Shown: one piece after another, positions 8,807 to 17,560 of the stretch
How the letters are laid out: every line of letters begins with the position of its first letter
Position numbering within the stretch: the first letter of the stretch is position 1
Assembly: GCA_963734275.1 (NCBI GenBank)
Contig: CAVTGO010000013.1
Location: 496,001-560,000, forward strand
Direction of reading: 5' to 3'
Length of the DNA stretch: 64,000 nucleotides
From: CAVTGO01 sp963734275
GTDB taxonomy: Bacteria; Actinomycetota; UBA4738; HRBIN12
Program-made: the position numbers and the translations under genes
Notes under the pieces: generated by a model
Seen by the model: only the letters and a program-made list of their open reading frames with translations
Told to the model about the DNA's origin: nothing
Databases searched by the model: none

Positions 8807-8830
8807 GAACCATCGTAGGCTTACCCGCTC

Positions 8831-9534
8831 GTGGCACGGCGCGAGCAGATAGCCCAGGCCAAGCAGACGGTCGCGATCATCGGCGGCACCGGCGCGCTCG
8901 GGTTCGGGCTCGCGGTGCGCTGGGCGATCGCGGGTGTGCCGATCGTGATCGGGTCGCGTGACGCAGGTCGTGCGGCCGAATCCGCTGAGAAGGTGAGCGA
9001 GCGCACGGGTGGCGGCGACGTCTCCGGCTACCAGAACGAGGAGGCGGCGGGACGGGCGAGCACCGTGCTGCTCTCGGTGCCGTTCCGGTCCCAGGCCGAG
9101 ACCCTCAACAACCTTCGCTACGCGCTCCAGCCGCAGACGACGCTGATCGACGCGACGGTTCCGCTCGCCGCCGCGATTGGCGGATGGGCGACGCGGTCGC
9201 TGGGCGTGTGGCAGGGCTCGGCGGCCCAGCAGGCGGCCGAGATGGCGCCCCGCGGCGTGACGATCGTCTCGGCCTTCCACAGCGTCAGCGCCACGGCGCT
9301 GGCGGATCCCTCCCGGGACCTCGATGAGGACGTTCTGATCGCGGGCGACGACCGCGAAGTCGAAGGACGACGTGGCCGAGCTCGTGAGGCGGATTCCCGG
9401 CCTGCGGCCGGTCGACTGCGGCGACCTGGAGATGGCGCGCATCCTCGAGCAGCTCACGCCGCTGCTGATCTCGGTCAACAAGCGCCACAAGATCAAGCAC
9501 TCCGGCGTCAGGCTGACCGGCCTCGACCAAGTAG
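8831..9534 (+). CDS. fno: NADPH-dependent F420 reductase, frameshifted
   Basis: Transfers hydride between NADPH and coenzyme F420. The Rossmann start VAIIGGTGALGFGLAVRWA, the NADP-specific GSRDAGRAAESAEK, LLSVPF, LIDATVPL and VTIVSAFHSVSA are in family order, and the last part (VDCGDLEMARILEQLTPLLI, NKRHKIKHSGVRLTG) is the F420-binding C-terminal domain. Two single-base breaks are visible: an extra base near 9,352 and another near the end, after which the stop TAG 9532-9534 would abut the ATG of cofD. The start is a GTG about a dozen residues ahead of the Rossmann strand. It is first in the run fno-cofD-cofC-cofE. Confidence 0.85.
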
Positions 9535-10469
9535 ATGGTCGTGCTGCTCTCAGGCGGCACCGGCGGGGCGAAGCTCGCCCGCGGACTGCTGGACCACCTC
9601 GGCCCCGACGAGCTCGCGGTGATCGCCAACACCGGCGACGACATCGCGGCCTTCGGGCTGCACGTGCTCGCCCGACCCCGACCTGGTGACGTACTGGCTC
9701 GCGGGCGTGATCGACGAGGAGCGCGGGTTCGGGATCGCGGGCGAGTCGTTCAACACGTTCGAGCAGCTGGTGAAGCTCGGCGCCGCCGATTGGTTCAGGC
9801 TGGGCGACCAGGACCTCGCGACCTGCCTGATGCGGACCGAGCTGCTCCACGAGGACAGGCGGCTGACCGAGATCGCGCGCGCGGTCGCGGACGGCTTCGG
9901 CGTGCCGGCGGCGGTGCTGCCGATGTGCGACGAGCCCGTCCAGACGTACGTCCGCACCGACGGCGAATGGCGCCATTTCCAGGAGTATTTGATCCTCCAG
10001 CACGCCGAGCCGCCGCTCCAGGGCGTCGAGTTCCGCGGTGCCGAACAGGCCAGTCTCACCGAGGAGGTGCAGACGGGCGATCGAGAGCGCCGAGACGATC
10101 GTGATCGGGCCGTCCAACCCGATCGCGAGCATCGGCCCGATCCTCGCCGTCCCGGGCCTGCGTGACGCACTGGTCGAAGCGGATGCGCCCGTGGTGGCCG
10201 TCAGCCCGCTGGTCGGCGGGCAGTCGCTCAAGGGCCCGACCGAGGCATTTATCGCGTGGGCGGGGCTCGAGGTCTCGGACGGCGGGATCGCCGGTCACTA
10301 CGCCGGGCCTGATCGACGGGCTGGTCGTCGATCGCTCGCTCGCCCGCCGGCGCGCCGACTCTCTCCGGCGTGGTCGCGCAGCCGACCGACACGCTCATGG
10401 GCCGACGCCGAGGCGCGGGCCGGCTCGCCCGGGAAACACTGGAATTTGCGCCGTCGCTCGCCGGGCTGA
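9535..10469 (+). CDS. cofD: 2-phospho-L-lactate transferase (FbiA/CofD), several frameshifts
   Basis: Joins the phospholactyl or phosphoenolpyruvyl moiety to FO, giving the (dehydro-)F420-0 precursor. The start VVLLSGGTGGAKLARGL is the family P-loop-like motif, then ELAVIANTGDD, the long central block DPDLVTYWLAGVIDE to EWRHFQEYLI, IESAETIVIGPSNPIASIGP, and VVAVSPLVGGQSLKGPT; the tail QPTDTLMG and LARETLEFA is also recognisable. These blocks lie in three frames, with single-base breaks near 9,666, 10,071, 10,306 and 10,370-10,425. Each block is intact, so this looks like sequencing error. The end is uncertain; a TGA at 10467-10469 after LEFAPSLAG fits best. Confidence 0.8.
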
Positions 10470-10520
10470 GATCGCCCGGCGGCGCTCTGGCCGCCGTCGG
10501 GTTCGAGAGTTCCGGGCGAC

Positions 10521-11202
10521 GTGCGACCGCAGCGATTCTCCCGTCAAGCGCTTCGACAGAGGCCAAGCAGCGCCTGGGCGCGACACTCGGCGCCGGCAGC
10601 CGCGCGGCGCTCGCGGCCGCGATGTTCGCCGACGTCCTGAGCGCGCTCGAGCGTCCGCAGATGCTCCAAGCGATCGTGGTCGTCTCCGGCGAGCGCGAGG
10701 TCACCGATATCGTCGCTGGACGCGATGTCGATCCTGATCGAGGACACTGAACGAGAAGGGCCAGTCCAACGCCGCTCGCTCGGGGCTGGCGCGCGCGGCC
10801 GCGCTCGGATTCGACCGCGCGGCGCTCGTTCCAGGCGACTGCCCGCTGCTCGAGCCCGCCGAGCTCGAGGAGCTCTTCGTGCGGGCGGCCGGCGGGGCTG
10901 ACGTCGTGATCGTCCCCGACCGTCACGACACCGGCACGAACGCACTCGTCCTCGATCCGTCCGGCCCGTTCGAGCCGCAGTTCGGGCCCGGCTCCCGCCA
11001 GCGCCACGTCGAGCAGGCGGAGCGCCGCCGCTTGAGCTGCGCGATCGAGCGGCCGCCGTCGCTCACGATCGACGTCGACACCGATGACGACCTCGTCGCG
11101 CTCGGCGTCGCGCTCGAGCAGTCGCACGGTCGCGCACCGCGGACGCGCGGCGTCCTGCGGCAGATCGAGCGCACGCGCGGCTCGCGCAACGTCGCGGCCT
11201 GA
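10521..11202 (+). CDS. cofC: Phospholactate/PEP guanylyltransferase (CofC/FbiD), frameshifted
   Basis: Activates 2-phospholactate or PEP with GTP to make the donor used by CofD. After the GTG at 10521 the pieces read ATAAILP, VKRFDRAKQRLGATL (in shifting frames), ALAAAMFADVLSAL, IVVVSGEREV, then NEKGQSNAARSGLARAAAL, ALVPGDCPLLEP, VVIVPDRHDTGTNALVLDP and FGPGSRQRH, ending PSLTIDVDTDDDLVAL. This is the full nucleotidyltransferase family order. At least three single-base breaks are present, near 10,535, 10,560 and 10,720-10,750. The stop is at 11200-11202. Having cofC between cofD and cofE is notable, since in mycobacteria the equivalent gene lies apart from fbiAB. Confidence 0.8.
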
Positions 11203-11979
11203 ACTCGCCGCCACAGCTCAGGCTGGCCGCCGACCCGCTCCGGGGGTTGCCGGAGGTCCGCCCCGGCGACGACCTCGCCGCGTTGATCGTGGAGGCGGCG
11301 GAAGCCTCCGTCGCCGCCCTGCGTGGCGGCGAGGTCCTGGTGGTGGCCCAGAAGGTCGTCTCGAAGGCGGAGGGGCGCCTGCTGCGCGCTCGGCGACGTG
11401 CAACCGGACGAACGTGCCCACGGTCTCGCCGAGCGGACTCGGCAAGGACCCGCGGCTCGTGCAGCTGATCCTCGACGAGAGCGACGAGGTGCTGCGCGTC
11501 GGCCGCGAAGTCCTGATCGTGCGCACGCACCACGGCTTCGTATGCGCGAACGCCGGCATCGATCAGTCGAACGTTCCCGGCGACGACCTCGCGTGTCTGC
11601 TGCCCGACCGATCCGGATGGGTCGGCGCGCGCGCTTCGCAGCGCCATCCGCGAGCGGCTCGGCGTCGCGCCGGCGATGCTCGTGTCCGGACAGCTTCGGG
11701 CGCGCCTGGCGACTGGGCCAGCTCGACGTCGCGATCGGCTGCGCCGGGCTGGACCCGCTCCATGACCGGCGCGGCGAACGCGACGCCCAGGGCCGCGAGC
11801 TGAGCGCGACAGTCGACGCGGTGGCGGACGCCGCGGCCGCTGCGGCCTCGCTGGTACGTCACAAGGACGGTGGCGAGGCGGTCGTGGTCGTGCATGGCCT
11901 GGAGCGCTACGTCACGCCCGCCGACGGCCCCGGCGCCGCCGCGATCCGCCGGTCGGTCGACGAAGACCTCTTCAGATGA
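11199..11979 (+). CDS. cofE: F420-0:gamma-glutamyl ligase (CofE, N-terminal domain of FbiB type), frameshifted
   Basis: Adds glutamates to F420-0. Recognisable blocks are VRPGDDLAALIVEAAE, VLVVAQKVVSKAEGR, LVQLILDESDEVLRVGREVL, HHGFVCANAGIDQSNVPGDD, SFGRAWRLGQLDVAIGCAGLDP and LVRHKDGGEAVVVVHGLERY, ending DEDLFR with TGA 11977-11979. Frame breaks occur near 11,390, 11,435, 11,630 and 11,700. It lacks the nitroreductase-like domain that mycobacterial FbiB carries at its C-terminus, so it is a single-domain CofE. The start is unclear: conserved sequence (LRLAADPLRGLPE) extends upstream of the TTG at 11247, and a CTG at 11199 overlapping the cofC stop is the first possible codon. Confidence 0.78.
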
Positions 11980-12521
11980 GGCGCGCAACAACGTCTCGAT
12001 CTGCTCGGCAACGGCACCGGCGGCTTCGCGGGCGGCGACCAACTCGCGGTCGGCATCGCTCCGCAGTCGAGGTCGCGGTCGGCGACTACAACGGCGACGC
12101 GCACGACGACCTCGCGGTAGCGAACGAGGCACTCGAACGACGTCGCGATCTTGCTCGGCAACGGCACCGGCGGCTTCGGCGCGGCGACCAACTTCGCGGT
12201 CGGCGCGGGACCCGGCTCGATCGCGGTCGGCCGACTTCAACGGCGGACGAGAACGACGATCTCGCCATCGCCAGCGACTTCTGCAGACGACGTCTCGGTG
12301 CTGCTCGGCAACGGCGCCGGCGGCTTCGGCGCGGCGACCAACTTCGCGTTCGGCACCGCGCCAGGCGGAGATCGCGGCCGGCAAGTTCAACGGCGACGCC
12401 AACGATCGACCTCGCGCTCGCGAACGCCAGAGACAACAGCGTCACGATCCTGCGCGGCAACGGCGCCGGCGGCTTCGGGAAGCCACTACCAACTACGCAG
12501 CCGGCGATCGGCGCGCTCTAG
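11980..12521 (+). pseudogene. FG-GAP/VCBS repeat protein fragment, 5'-truncated and frameshifted
   Basis: Directly after the cofE stop the sequence encodes pieces of FG-GAP beta-propeller repeats: VSILLGNGTGGF, AVGDYNGDAHDDLAVANE, LLGNGTGGFGAATNFAVG, DENDDLAIASDF, VSVLLGNGAGGFGAATNF, then LALANA and VTILRGNGAGGF. They occur in all three frames with several single-base breaks per repeat. There is no start codon, signal peptide or N-terminal domain, so the 5' part of what is normally a large secreted calcium-binding protein is missing. The frame closes at a TAG at 12519-12521. It may be a repeat collapse in the assembly or a true gene remnant. Confidence 0.65.
12004..12480 (+). repeat. Tandem repeat of about 150 bases, four copies (FG-GAP units)
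   Basis: Four copies of a unit that opens with CTCGGCAACGGC[A/G]CCGGCGG begin at about 12,004, 12,154, 12,304 and 12,453 (the last starts CGCGGCAACGG). The period is 150, 150 and 149 bases, close to 50 codons per propeller repeat. The first three cores differ by only a few bases over about 50. Near-identical coding repeats of this kind are prone to collapse during assembly. Confidence 0.8.
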
Positions 12522-12535
12522 GGAGGAGCGCGCCG

Positions 12536-13540
12536 TCACGGCACGAGTACCGCGGTGCCCCGGACCTCGCCTGCCTTCAACCGCATGAGCGCCTCGCGCG
12601 CCTCCGCGAGCGGATAGACCTCGACCTCCGGTTGCACCGGCACTTCAGGCGCCAGCGCGAGGAAGTCGTGCCCGTCCGCGCGCGTGAGGTTGGCGACGCT
12701 GCGTACCAGCCGCTCGCCCCAGAGCAGGTCGTATTCGAAGCTCGGGATCGGCGACATGTGGATTCCGCCGCACACCACCACGCCTCCTTTGCGGACCGCT
12801 CGCAGCGCCGCCGGCACCAGCTCGCCAGCGGGCGCGAAGATGATCACGCTGTCGAGCTCGACGGGCGGCGCATCGTCTCCGCCTCCGGCCCAAACCGCGC
12901 CGAGCTCGAGCGCGAGCTGCTGCCCGGTCGCGCCTCGCGTGTACGCGTACACCTCGTGCCCGAGATGCATTGCGACCTGCGTGATCAGATACGCAGAGGA
13001 GCCGAAGCCGTAGATGCCCAGTCGCCCGGGCCGCTCCAGCCCCTTGACGGCGGCCAGCCGCAGGGCCCGGAAGCCGATCAACCCTGCGCACAGAAGCGGC
13101 GCGGCTTGGAGGTCCGGATAGCGGGCCGGGATCGGCAGCACGAAATCCGCTCGCGCGGTCGTGTACTCGGCGTAGCCGCCGTCACGCTGATAGCCCGTGA
13201 AGGTGGGCGCGTCGCACAGGTTCTCCTGTCCCGTCCGGCAGTAGGGGCAGGTGCCGTCCGTCCCTCCGAGCCACGGCACGCCGACGCGATCGCCGATCGC
13301 CACGCCGGTCGTGCCGTCGCCGAGCGTCTCCACCCTGCCGACGATTTGATGCCCCAGGATCAAGGGCAGCTTCGGATCGGGCAGCTCACCTTCGATCACG
13401 TGCAGGTCCGTGCGGCAGACCGCGTTGGCGAGCACCTTCAACTGAACCTCGCCCGGGCCTGGCTGGGGCGTCTCGACCTCGCGCAGCTCGAGGCCGGCCT
13501 CCGCGATCGGCGCCGGACGCGTCAGGACGAGCGCGCGCAT
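12536..13540 (-). CDS. Zinc-dependent alcohol dehydrogenase family protein
   Basis: Medium-chain dehydrogenase/reductase of 334 residues. Catalytic zinc ligands are in NAVCRTDLHVIEGELP (Cys, then Asp/His) and LILGHQIVG (His-Glu region position). The structural zinc lobe reads DGTCPYCRTGQENLC, with Asp where the first of the usual four cysteines would be. The nucleotide-binding motif is GIYGFGSSAYLITQVA, matching the YGFGASAH-type subgroup of alcohol dehydrogenases. The ATG is 10 bases after the stop of fbiC, so it is the downstream gene of an fbiC-adh operon. The substrate is unknown; co-transcription with F420 synthesis does not make it F420-dependent, because the fold binds NAD(P). Confidence 0.85.
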   Translation of the reverse strand: MRALVLTRPAPIAEAGLELREVETPQPGPGEVQLKVLANAVCRTDLHVIEGELPDPKLPLILGHQIVGRVETLGDGTTGVAIGDRVGVPWLGGTDGTCPYCRTGQENLCDAPTFTGYQRDGGYAEYTTARADFVLPIPARYPDLQAAPLLCAGLIGFRALRLAAVKGLERPGRLGIYGFGSSAYLITQVAMHLGHEVYAYTRGATGQQLALELGAVWAGGGDDAPPVELDSVIIFAPAGELVPAALRAVRKGGVVVCGGIHMSPIPSFEYDLLWGERLVRSVANLTRADGHDFLALAPEVPVQPEVEVYPLAEAREALMRLKAGEVRGTAVLVP

Positions 13541-13548
13541 TACGGTCC

Positions 13549-15753
13549 TCAGTACCGCTCGAGGATCTTGTAGAGCGTGTCTCTCTGGGCCGGCTGCCGG
13601 CCCGCCGCTCGCGCGGCACCGATCAGCTCGTCCGGATCGAGCCTGACGCCGTGGTAGGAGCCGGCCATGCGCGAGATCGACTCCTCCATCAGCGTCCCAC
13701 CGAGGTCGTTCACGCCCCAGCGCAGCGCCTCGGTGGCCGCCTCGATTCCCATCTTCACCCAGCTCGCCTGGAGGTTCCTGACGCTCTCGCCGAGGGCGAG
13801 GCGGAAGACCGCCGTGTGCTTCAGGTTGTCCTCGCGCGAGATCTCCTCGATCCCGTGCGTTCGCCCGAGCAGGGTGTGGAACGGGATGAAGCTCAGCGGC
13901 ACGAACTCGGTGAACCCTCCGGTCCGCTCCTGGAGCTCCCGCACGACGTGCATGTGCTCGGCGAGCTCCCAAGGCTCCTCGATGTGACCGAACATGACTG
14001 TGACGGTCGATCGCAGCCCGACGCGATGCGAGGCTTCGATGATCTCGACCCAGCGGCCGACCGGGAGCTTGTTCGGGGAGATCCGCTGTCGCACCCCGTC
14101 GTGCAGCACCTCGGCCGCGGTGCCCGGCGTCGACCCGAGCCCGCACTCGATCAGGTACTCGAACACCTCGTGGGGCGGGCGGCCCGAGCGCTCCGACATG
14201 AAGTGGACCTCCATCGGCGAGTAGGCGTGGAGGTGCACCTGCGGCGCCACCTCCTTCACCACCTGCAGCCAGCGCCCATAGTCCTCGAGCGTGTACTCCG
14301 GATGGATCCCGCCCTGCATGCAGATCTCGGTAACGCCGTAGTCGATCGCCTCCTGGACCTTCGCGACGAAGTCCCGCTCGGCGACCTCGTAGGCGTCGGG
14401 CGATCGCTTCCCCTGGCCGAAGCCGCAGAACGCGCAGCCGACCTGGCAGATGTTCGTGAAGTTGATGTTCCGGTTGACCACGAACGTGACGGTGTCGCCC
14501 GCAAGCCGGACGCGCAGCTCGTCCGCCGCGGCGCGCATGTCCTCGATCACCTGCGGGCGGCGCTCCGCGAAGAGCGCGGTCAGCTCCTCCTTGGTGAGGC
14601 GCTGGTTGTCGCGCGCCTTTTCGATCGCGGCGGGGGCGAGGTCGGAGCGGATCGGTGTCTCCTGCCGGCGCCCGGACCCCCGCCTCGGAATGAACGACCA
14701 GAACTTGAGCTTGATCACGTCGAGGACGCCTTGGGCCGTCCACTCGGGGTCGATGTACTGGGGATAGACACAGAGCCGCTCGGTGAGCGCGTAGCCCTCG
14801 GGCGCGAGGCGCTTGCGCACCTGGTGCGGGCTCGGGAACGGCTCCTCGGGCGAGATGTGGTCACCATTCGCCGACAGGCCGCCCAGGTCGGTGGCACCGC
14901 TCTGCACCAGCTCCAGCCACCAGTCGGAGAGGTTTGGCGGCACCTGGACGCCGACGTCGGGCATCAGGCGCCGGCATTCGCCGATCAGCCGCTTCATGTC
15001 GTCGACGGTCACGGGCGTTGCCCAGTCCGGCAGTGATCCGGCGCCCGTCACGACCGCTTCGCCGTCCTCCTCCCACCGCCGGCTGGCAGAGGCCGCCGCG
15101 ATGTCCGCCACCTCCTGTCCGTGGTAGCGCGGATGCGGGACGAAGTTCTGGAGGATCACCTCCTGCAGGTGCCCGTGCCGGGCGTGGACGGCGGCGAGCG
15201 CCTCGAGTGACGCGACGCGCTCTTCTTCCGTCTCGCCGATCCCGACCAGGATCCCGCTCGTGAACGGGATATTGAGCTCGCCCGCGGCCTCGATCGTCGC
15301 CAGCCGCGCGGCGGGGTGCTTGGTGGGGGAGCCGGCGTGGACGGTCTCCATGAGGCGCTCGGAGATCGACTCCAGCATCAGGCCCATGGACGCGTTCACC
15401 TCGCGCAGCCGCGACAGCTCATCGCGGTCCAGCACGCCCAGATTCGAATGGGGGAGCATCCCGCGCTCGAGCGCACGCTCGCATGCCCACACCACGTACG
15501 CCGTGAAGTCTTCGTGGCCGAGCGCCGCCAGGCGCGCCGCCACCTCGGGGTGCACCTCGGGCTTCTCGCCGGTCAGCACCAGCAACTCCTTGCAGCCACG
15601 CCGCGCGGCATCGTCGAGCAGCCGCTCGACGTCCTCAGGCGGATGGAGATGGGCCTGATGGGTCGCAAACGCGCAGTACTTGCAGTAGCACTGGCAAGTC
15701 CGCGACAGCGAGAGTGTGTAGTTCCGGGAGAAGGTGACCCGTCTCAAGGCCAA
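13549..15753 (-). CDS. fbiC: Bifunctional FO synthase (CofG-CofH fusion)
   Basis: Two radical-SAM halves that build the deazaflavin FO from tyrosine and a ribityl-uracil precursor. The N-terminal CofG half begins VTFSRNYTLSLSRTCQCYCK with the C-x3-C-x2-C cluster motif (CQCYCKYC) and runs through TGEKPEVHPE, SMGLMLES and FTSGILVGIGET. The C-terminal CofH half has VVNRNINFTNICQVGCAFCG (second C-x3-C-x2-C), EICMQGGIHPE and MFGHIEEPWE. Total about 734 residues, shorter than mycobacterial FbiC, mostly at the N-terminus. The reading frame is intact. No ATG precedes the conserved start; TTG at 15753 or 15747 is used. It is divergent from ppa. Confidence 0.92.
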   Translation of the reverse strand: MALRRVTFSRNYTLSLSRTCQCYCKYCAFATHQAHLHPPEDVERLLDDAARRGCKELLVLTGEKPEVHPEVAARLAALGHEDFTAYVVWACERALERGMLPHSNLGVLDRDELSRLREVNASMGLMLESISERLMETVHAGSPTKHPAARLATIEAAGELNIPFTSGILVGIGETEEERVASLEALAAVHARHGHLQEVILQNFVPHPRYHGQEVADIAAASASRRWEEDGEAVVTGAGSLPDWATPVTVDDMKRLIGECRRLMPDVGVQVPPNLSDWWLELVQSGATDLGGLSANGDHISPEEPFPSPHQVRKRLAPEGYALTERLCVYPQYIDPEWTAQGVLDVIKLKFWSFIPRRGSGRRQETPIRSDLAPAAIEKARDNQRLTKEELTALFAERRPQVIEDMRAAADELRVRLAGDTVTFVVNRNINFTNICQVGCAFCGFGQGKRSPDAYEVAERDFVAKVQEAIDYGVTEICMQGGIHPEYTLEDYGRWLQVVKEVAPQVHLHAYSPMEVHFMSERSGRPPHEVFEYLIECGLGSTPGTAAEVLHDGVRQRISPNKLPVGRWVEIIEASHRVGLRSTVTVMFGHIEEPWELAEHMHVVRELQERTGGFTEFVPLSFIPFHTLLGRTHGIEEISREDNLKHTAVFRLALGESVRNLQASWVKMGIEAATEALRWGVNDLGGTLMEESISRMAGSYHGVRLDPDELIGAARAAGRQPAQRDTLYKILERY

Positions 15754-15801
15754 TCCGTGCTGGGGGAGCGGGAATTCTAAAGGAGGGGTAGGCTCGGCTC
15801 G

Positions 15802-16299
15802 ATGAGCGGCGGTGTGCACGTCTTCGTCGAGATCCCAAAAGGGAGCCGCAACAAGTACGAGTTCGATCCCGACCTGGGCGCGATCAGGCTCGATCGCTTC
15901 CTGTTCTCGTCGGTGGTGTATCCGACCGACTACGGCTTCATCCCAGACACGCTGGCAGGCGACGGGGACCCGCTCGACGCTGTCGTGTGCGTCTCCGAGC
16001 CGACCTTTCCCGGCTGCTTGATTCCAGTCGAGGTCATCGGAGTTCTCGAGATGCGCGACGAGAAGGGTGAGGACGAGAAGATCCTCTGCGTCCCGCGACA
16101 CGATCCGAACTGGAGCGACGTCAGCCGGCTGGATGACCTGCCTCATCAGCTACGCGATGAGATCGCCAACTTCTTCTCGATCTACAAGCAGCTCGAGTTG
16201 AAGGACGTCGAGGTGGTCGGCTGGCATCCGCGCGAGGCGGCTTACGCAGCGATCGATCGCGCCCGCGCCCGGTGGCGGGACCAGCCCCAGGAGAGCTGA
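15802..16299 (+). CDS. ppa: Inorganic pyrophosphatase (family I)
   Basis: Hydrolyses pyrophosphate to two phosphates, pulling biosynthetic reactions forward. The 165-residue soluble protein has VEIPKGSRNKYEFD, VYPTDYGFIPDTL and the signature DGDPLDAVV with the three metal-binding aspartates, later EDEKILCVPRHDP. This is the short bacterial form. AAAGGAGGGG about 14 bases ahead of the ATG is a strong Shine-Dalgarno sequence. It is divergent from fbiC with only 48 bases between the starts, so the promoters must overlap. The frame is clean. Confidence 0.95.
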   Translation: MSGGVHVFVEIPKGSRNKYEFDPDLGAIRLDRFLFSSVVYPTDYGFIPDTLAGDGDPLDAVVCVSEPTFPGCLIPVEVIGVLEMRDEKGEDEKILCVPRHDPNWSDVSRLDDLPHQLRDEIANFFSIYKQLELKDVEVVGWHPREAAYAAIDRARARWRDQPQES

Positions 16300-16309
16300 G
16301 CGGCTCGCC

Positions 16310-17068
16310 CTATCGCGGCGGGTTGACGTCCTGGCGCAGCCCCTTCGGCCCCGCCTCGGGCTCGGCCGCGCGGACCCCGGGTCCCTCCACGAAGAGGTAC
16401 CAGTAGAGCACCGCGGCCAGCACGCCGCCGCCCAGGGGGCCGACGATGTAGAGCCAGAAGTCGTCCCACTGCGAGCCGACCAGCGCCGGCCCGAACCAGC
16501 GCGCGGGATTGACGGCGCCGCCGGTCAGCGGTCCGATGATCATGACCTGCAGACCGAGCACGCCGCCGATTGCGAGACCGGCCCAGTCGCGCGCCGCGCG
16601 GGGATTGACCGCGACCGCGACGACCGTCCAGACGAGCAGGAAGGTTCCGATTCCCTCCGCCACCATGCCGGCGGCCGTGGTCCCGAGCAGGCTGTGGTTC
16701 AGCGCCGGGGCGCCGACGTTCTGCTGGTCGGCGAGCTGGTCGATCAGCAGGTACTTGGTCAGCAGCGCGCCTGCCACGGCCCCCGCGAGCTGCAGCAGGA
16801 CGTAGACCACCGCGTCGTTCGGCCGGATCTTGCGCAGCACGGCCAGCGACAGCGTCACGGCAGGGTTCAGGTGGGCGCCCGAAATACTGCCGATCGTCTG
16901 CACCAGTACGAAGAGCACGAGGAAGTGGACCAGGCCGACCACGACCCAATCGGATCCGGTGCCCTGGGAGTTGACGAACAGCGTCACCGAGAGCGTGATT
17001 GCGAACACGAGCACGAAAGTGCCTAGGAACTCGGCTATGTATGCAGCGGGCGATCGCTGCTCTATCAC
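16310..17068 (-). CDS. MIP-family channel (aquaporin Z-like)
   Basis: 252 residues with six membrane helices and the two half-helix loops of major intrinsic proteins: SGAHLNPAVT in the first half and TGGAVNPARWFGPAL in the second, the latter carrying the selectivity-filter Arg. An Asp residue of the type that widens the pore in glycerol facilitators is not seen after the second NPA, so water transport is more likely than glycerol, although this is a weak criterion. The C-terminal 25 residues are a charged cytoplasmic tail. It starts at a GTG with AGGAGG upstream. It converges on ppa, with 10 bases between stops. Confidence 0.88.
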   Translation of the reverse strand: MIEQRSPAAYIAEFLGTFVLVFAITLSVTLFVNSQGTGSDWVVVGLVHFLVLFVLVQTIGSISGAHLNPAVTLSLAVLRKIRPNDAVVYVLLQLAGAVAGALLTKYLLIDQLADQQNVGAPALNHSLLGTTAAGMVAEGIGTFLLVWTVVAVAVNPRAARDWAGLAIGGVLGLQVMIIGPLTGGAVNPARWFGPALVGSQWDDFWLYIVGPLGGGVLAAVLYWYLFVEGPGVRAAEPEAGPKGLRQDVNPPR

Positions 17069-17156
17069 CTGATACCTCCTGTCACTGGGGCTGGAGCGCG
17101 GGCCAGTCTACACGCGCCGCCGGAGAAAAAGCCGTCTCCCGGGGCTCGGGGCACCT

Positions 17157-17522
17157 CTATTGCGCTCTGCGCTTGGAGAACTCCTCGCGGACGCTCTTCG
17201 GTCGGCCCCACGTGGGCACGAACTCGACCCGGCCCTCACGGACGTCGTGGATGGACAGCTCGCCCGTGAATCCGGACCTGTCGAGCTGCGCCAGCACGCC
17301 GTGCACCGTCCGCCAGGAGGTCGCGTGCCCGAAGCTGTGCGCGACCAGGATGCGCCAATGCCAGGCGGCGCGCGAATAGGGCTGCACGTTCGCCTGGGCG
17401 AGGATCACGGCGGCCTCGACATAGCGCTCCTCGTCGTCGATCCGCAGCTCCACCTGGAGATCCGTCCAGTCGCCGGGAAGCTCGTCGACGAACTGCTCGA
17501 AGCGCTCTGCCAGGGAAGTCAC
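17157..17522 (-). CDS. Conserved hypothetical protein, 121 residues
   Basis: Small soluble protein without signal peptide or membrane segment. Visible features are an acidic N-terminal helix (LAERFEQFVDELPGDWTDL), the strand LQVELRIDDEERYVEAAVIL, a central WHWRILVAHSFGHATSW stretch rich in aromatics and histidine, and a C-terminal GRVEFVPTWGRPKSVREEF. The start is a GTG. Upstream, on the opposite strand, ygfZ begins 38 bases away. I do not recognise a named family. Confidence 0.6.
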   Translation of the reverse strand: MTSLAERFEQFVDELPGDWTDLQVELRIDDEERYVEAAVILAQANVQPYSRAAWHWRILVAHSFGHATSWRTVHGVLAQLDRSGFTGELSIHDVREGRVEFVPTWGRPKSVREEFSKRRAQ

Positions 17523-17560
17523 ATGCGAAGCCTATTTCAGACGCTTCTAGAATCGCCGTG

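Noticed and set aside
8072..10231. A 719-codon minus-strand open frame opposite P450, fno and cofD
   Set aside because: Composition is the Arg/Leu/Gly-rich shadow typical of antisense frames in high-GC DNA; conserved F420 and P450 motifs lie on the plus strand.
12536..14743. A single 735-residue protein combining FO synthase and alcohol dehydrogenase
   Set aside because: The first 400 residues are an out-of-frame shadow of fbiC. The dehydrogenase has its own ATG at 13540, and fbiC ends at 13549 in another frame.
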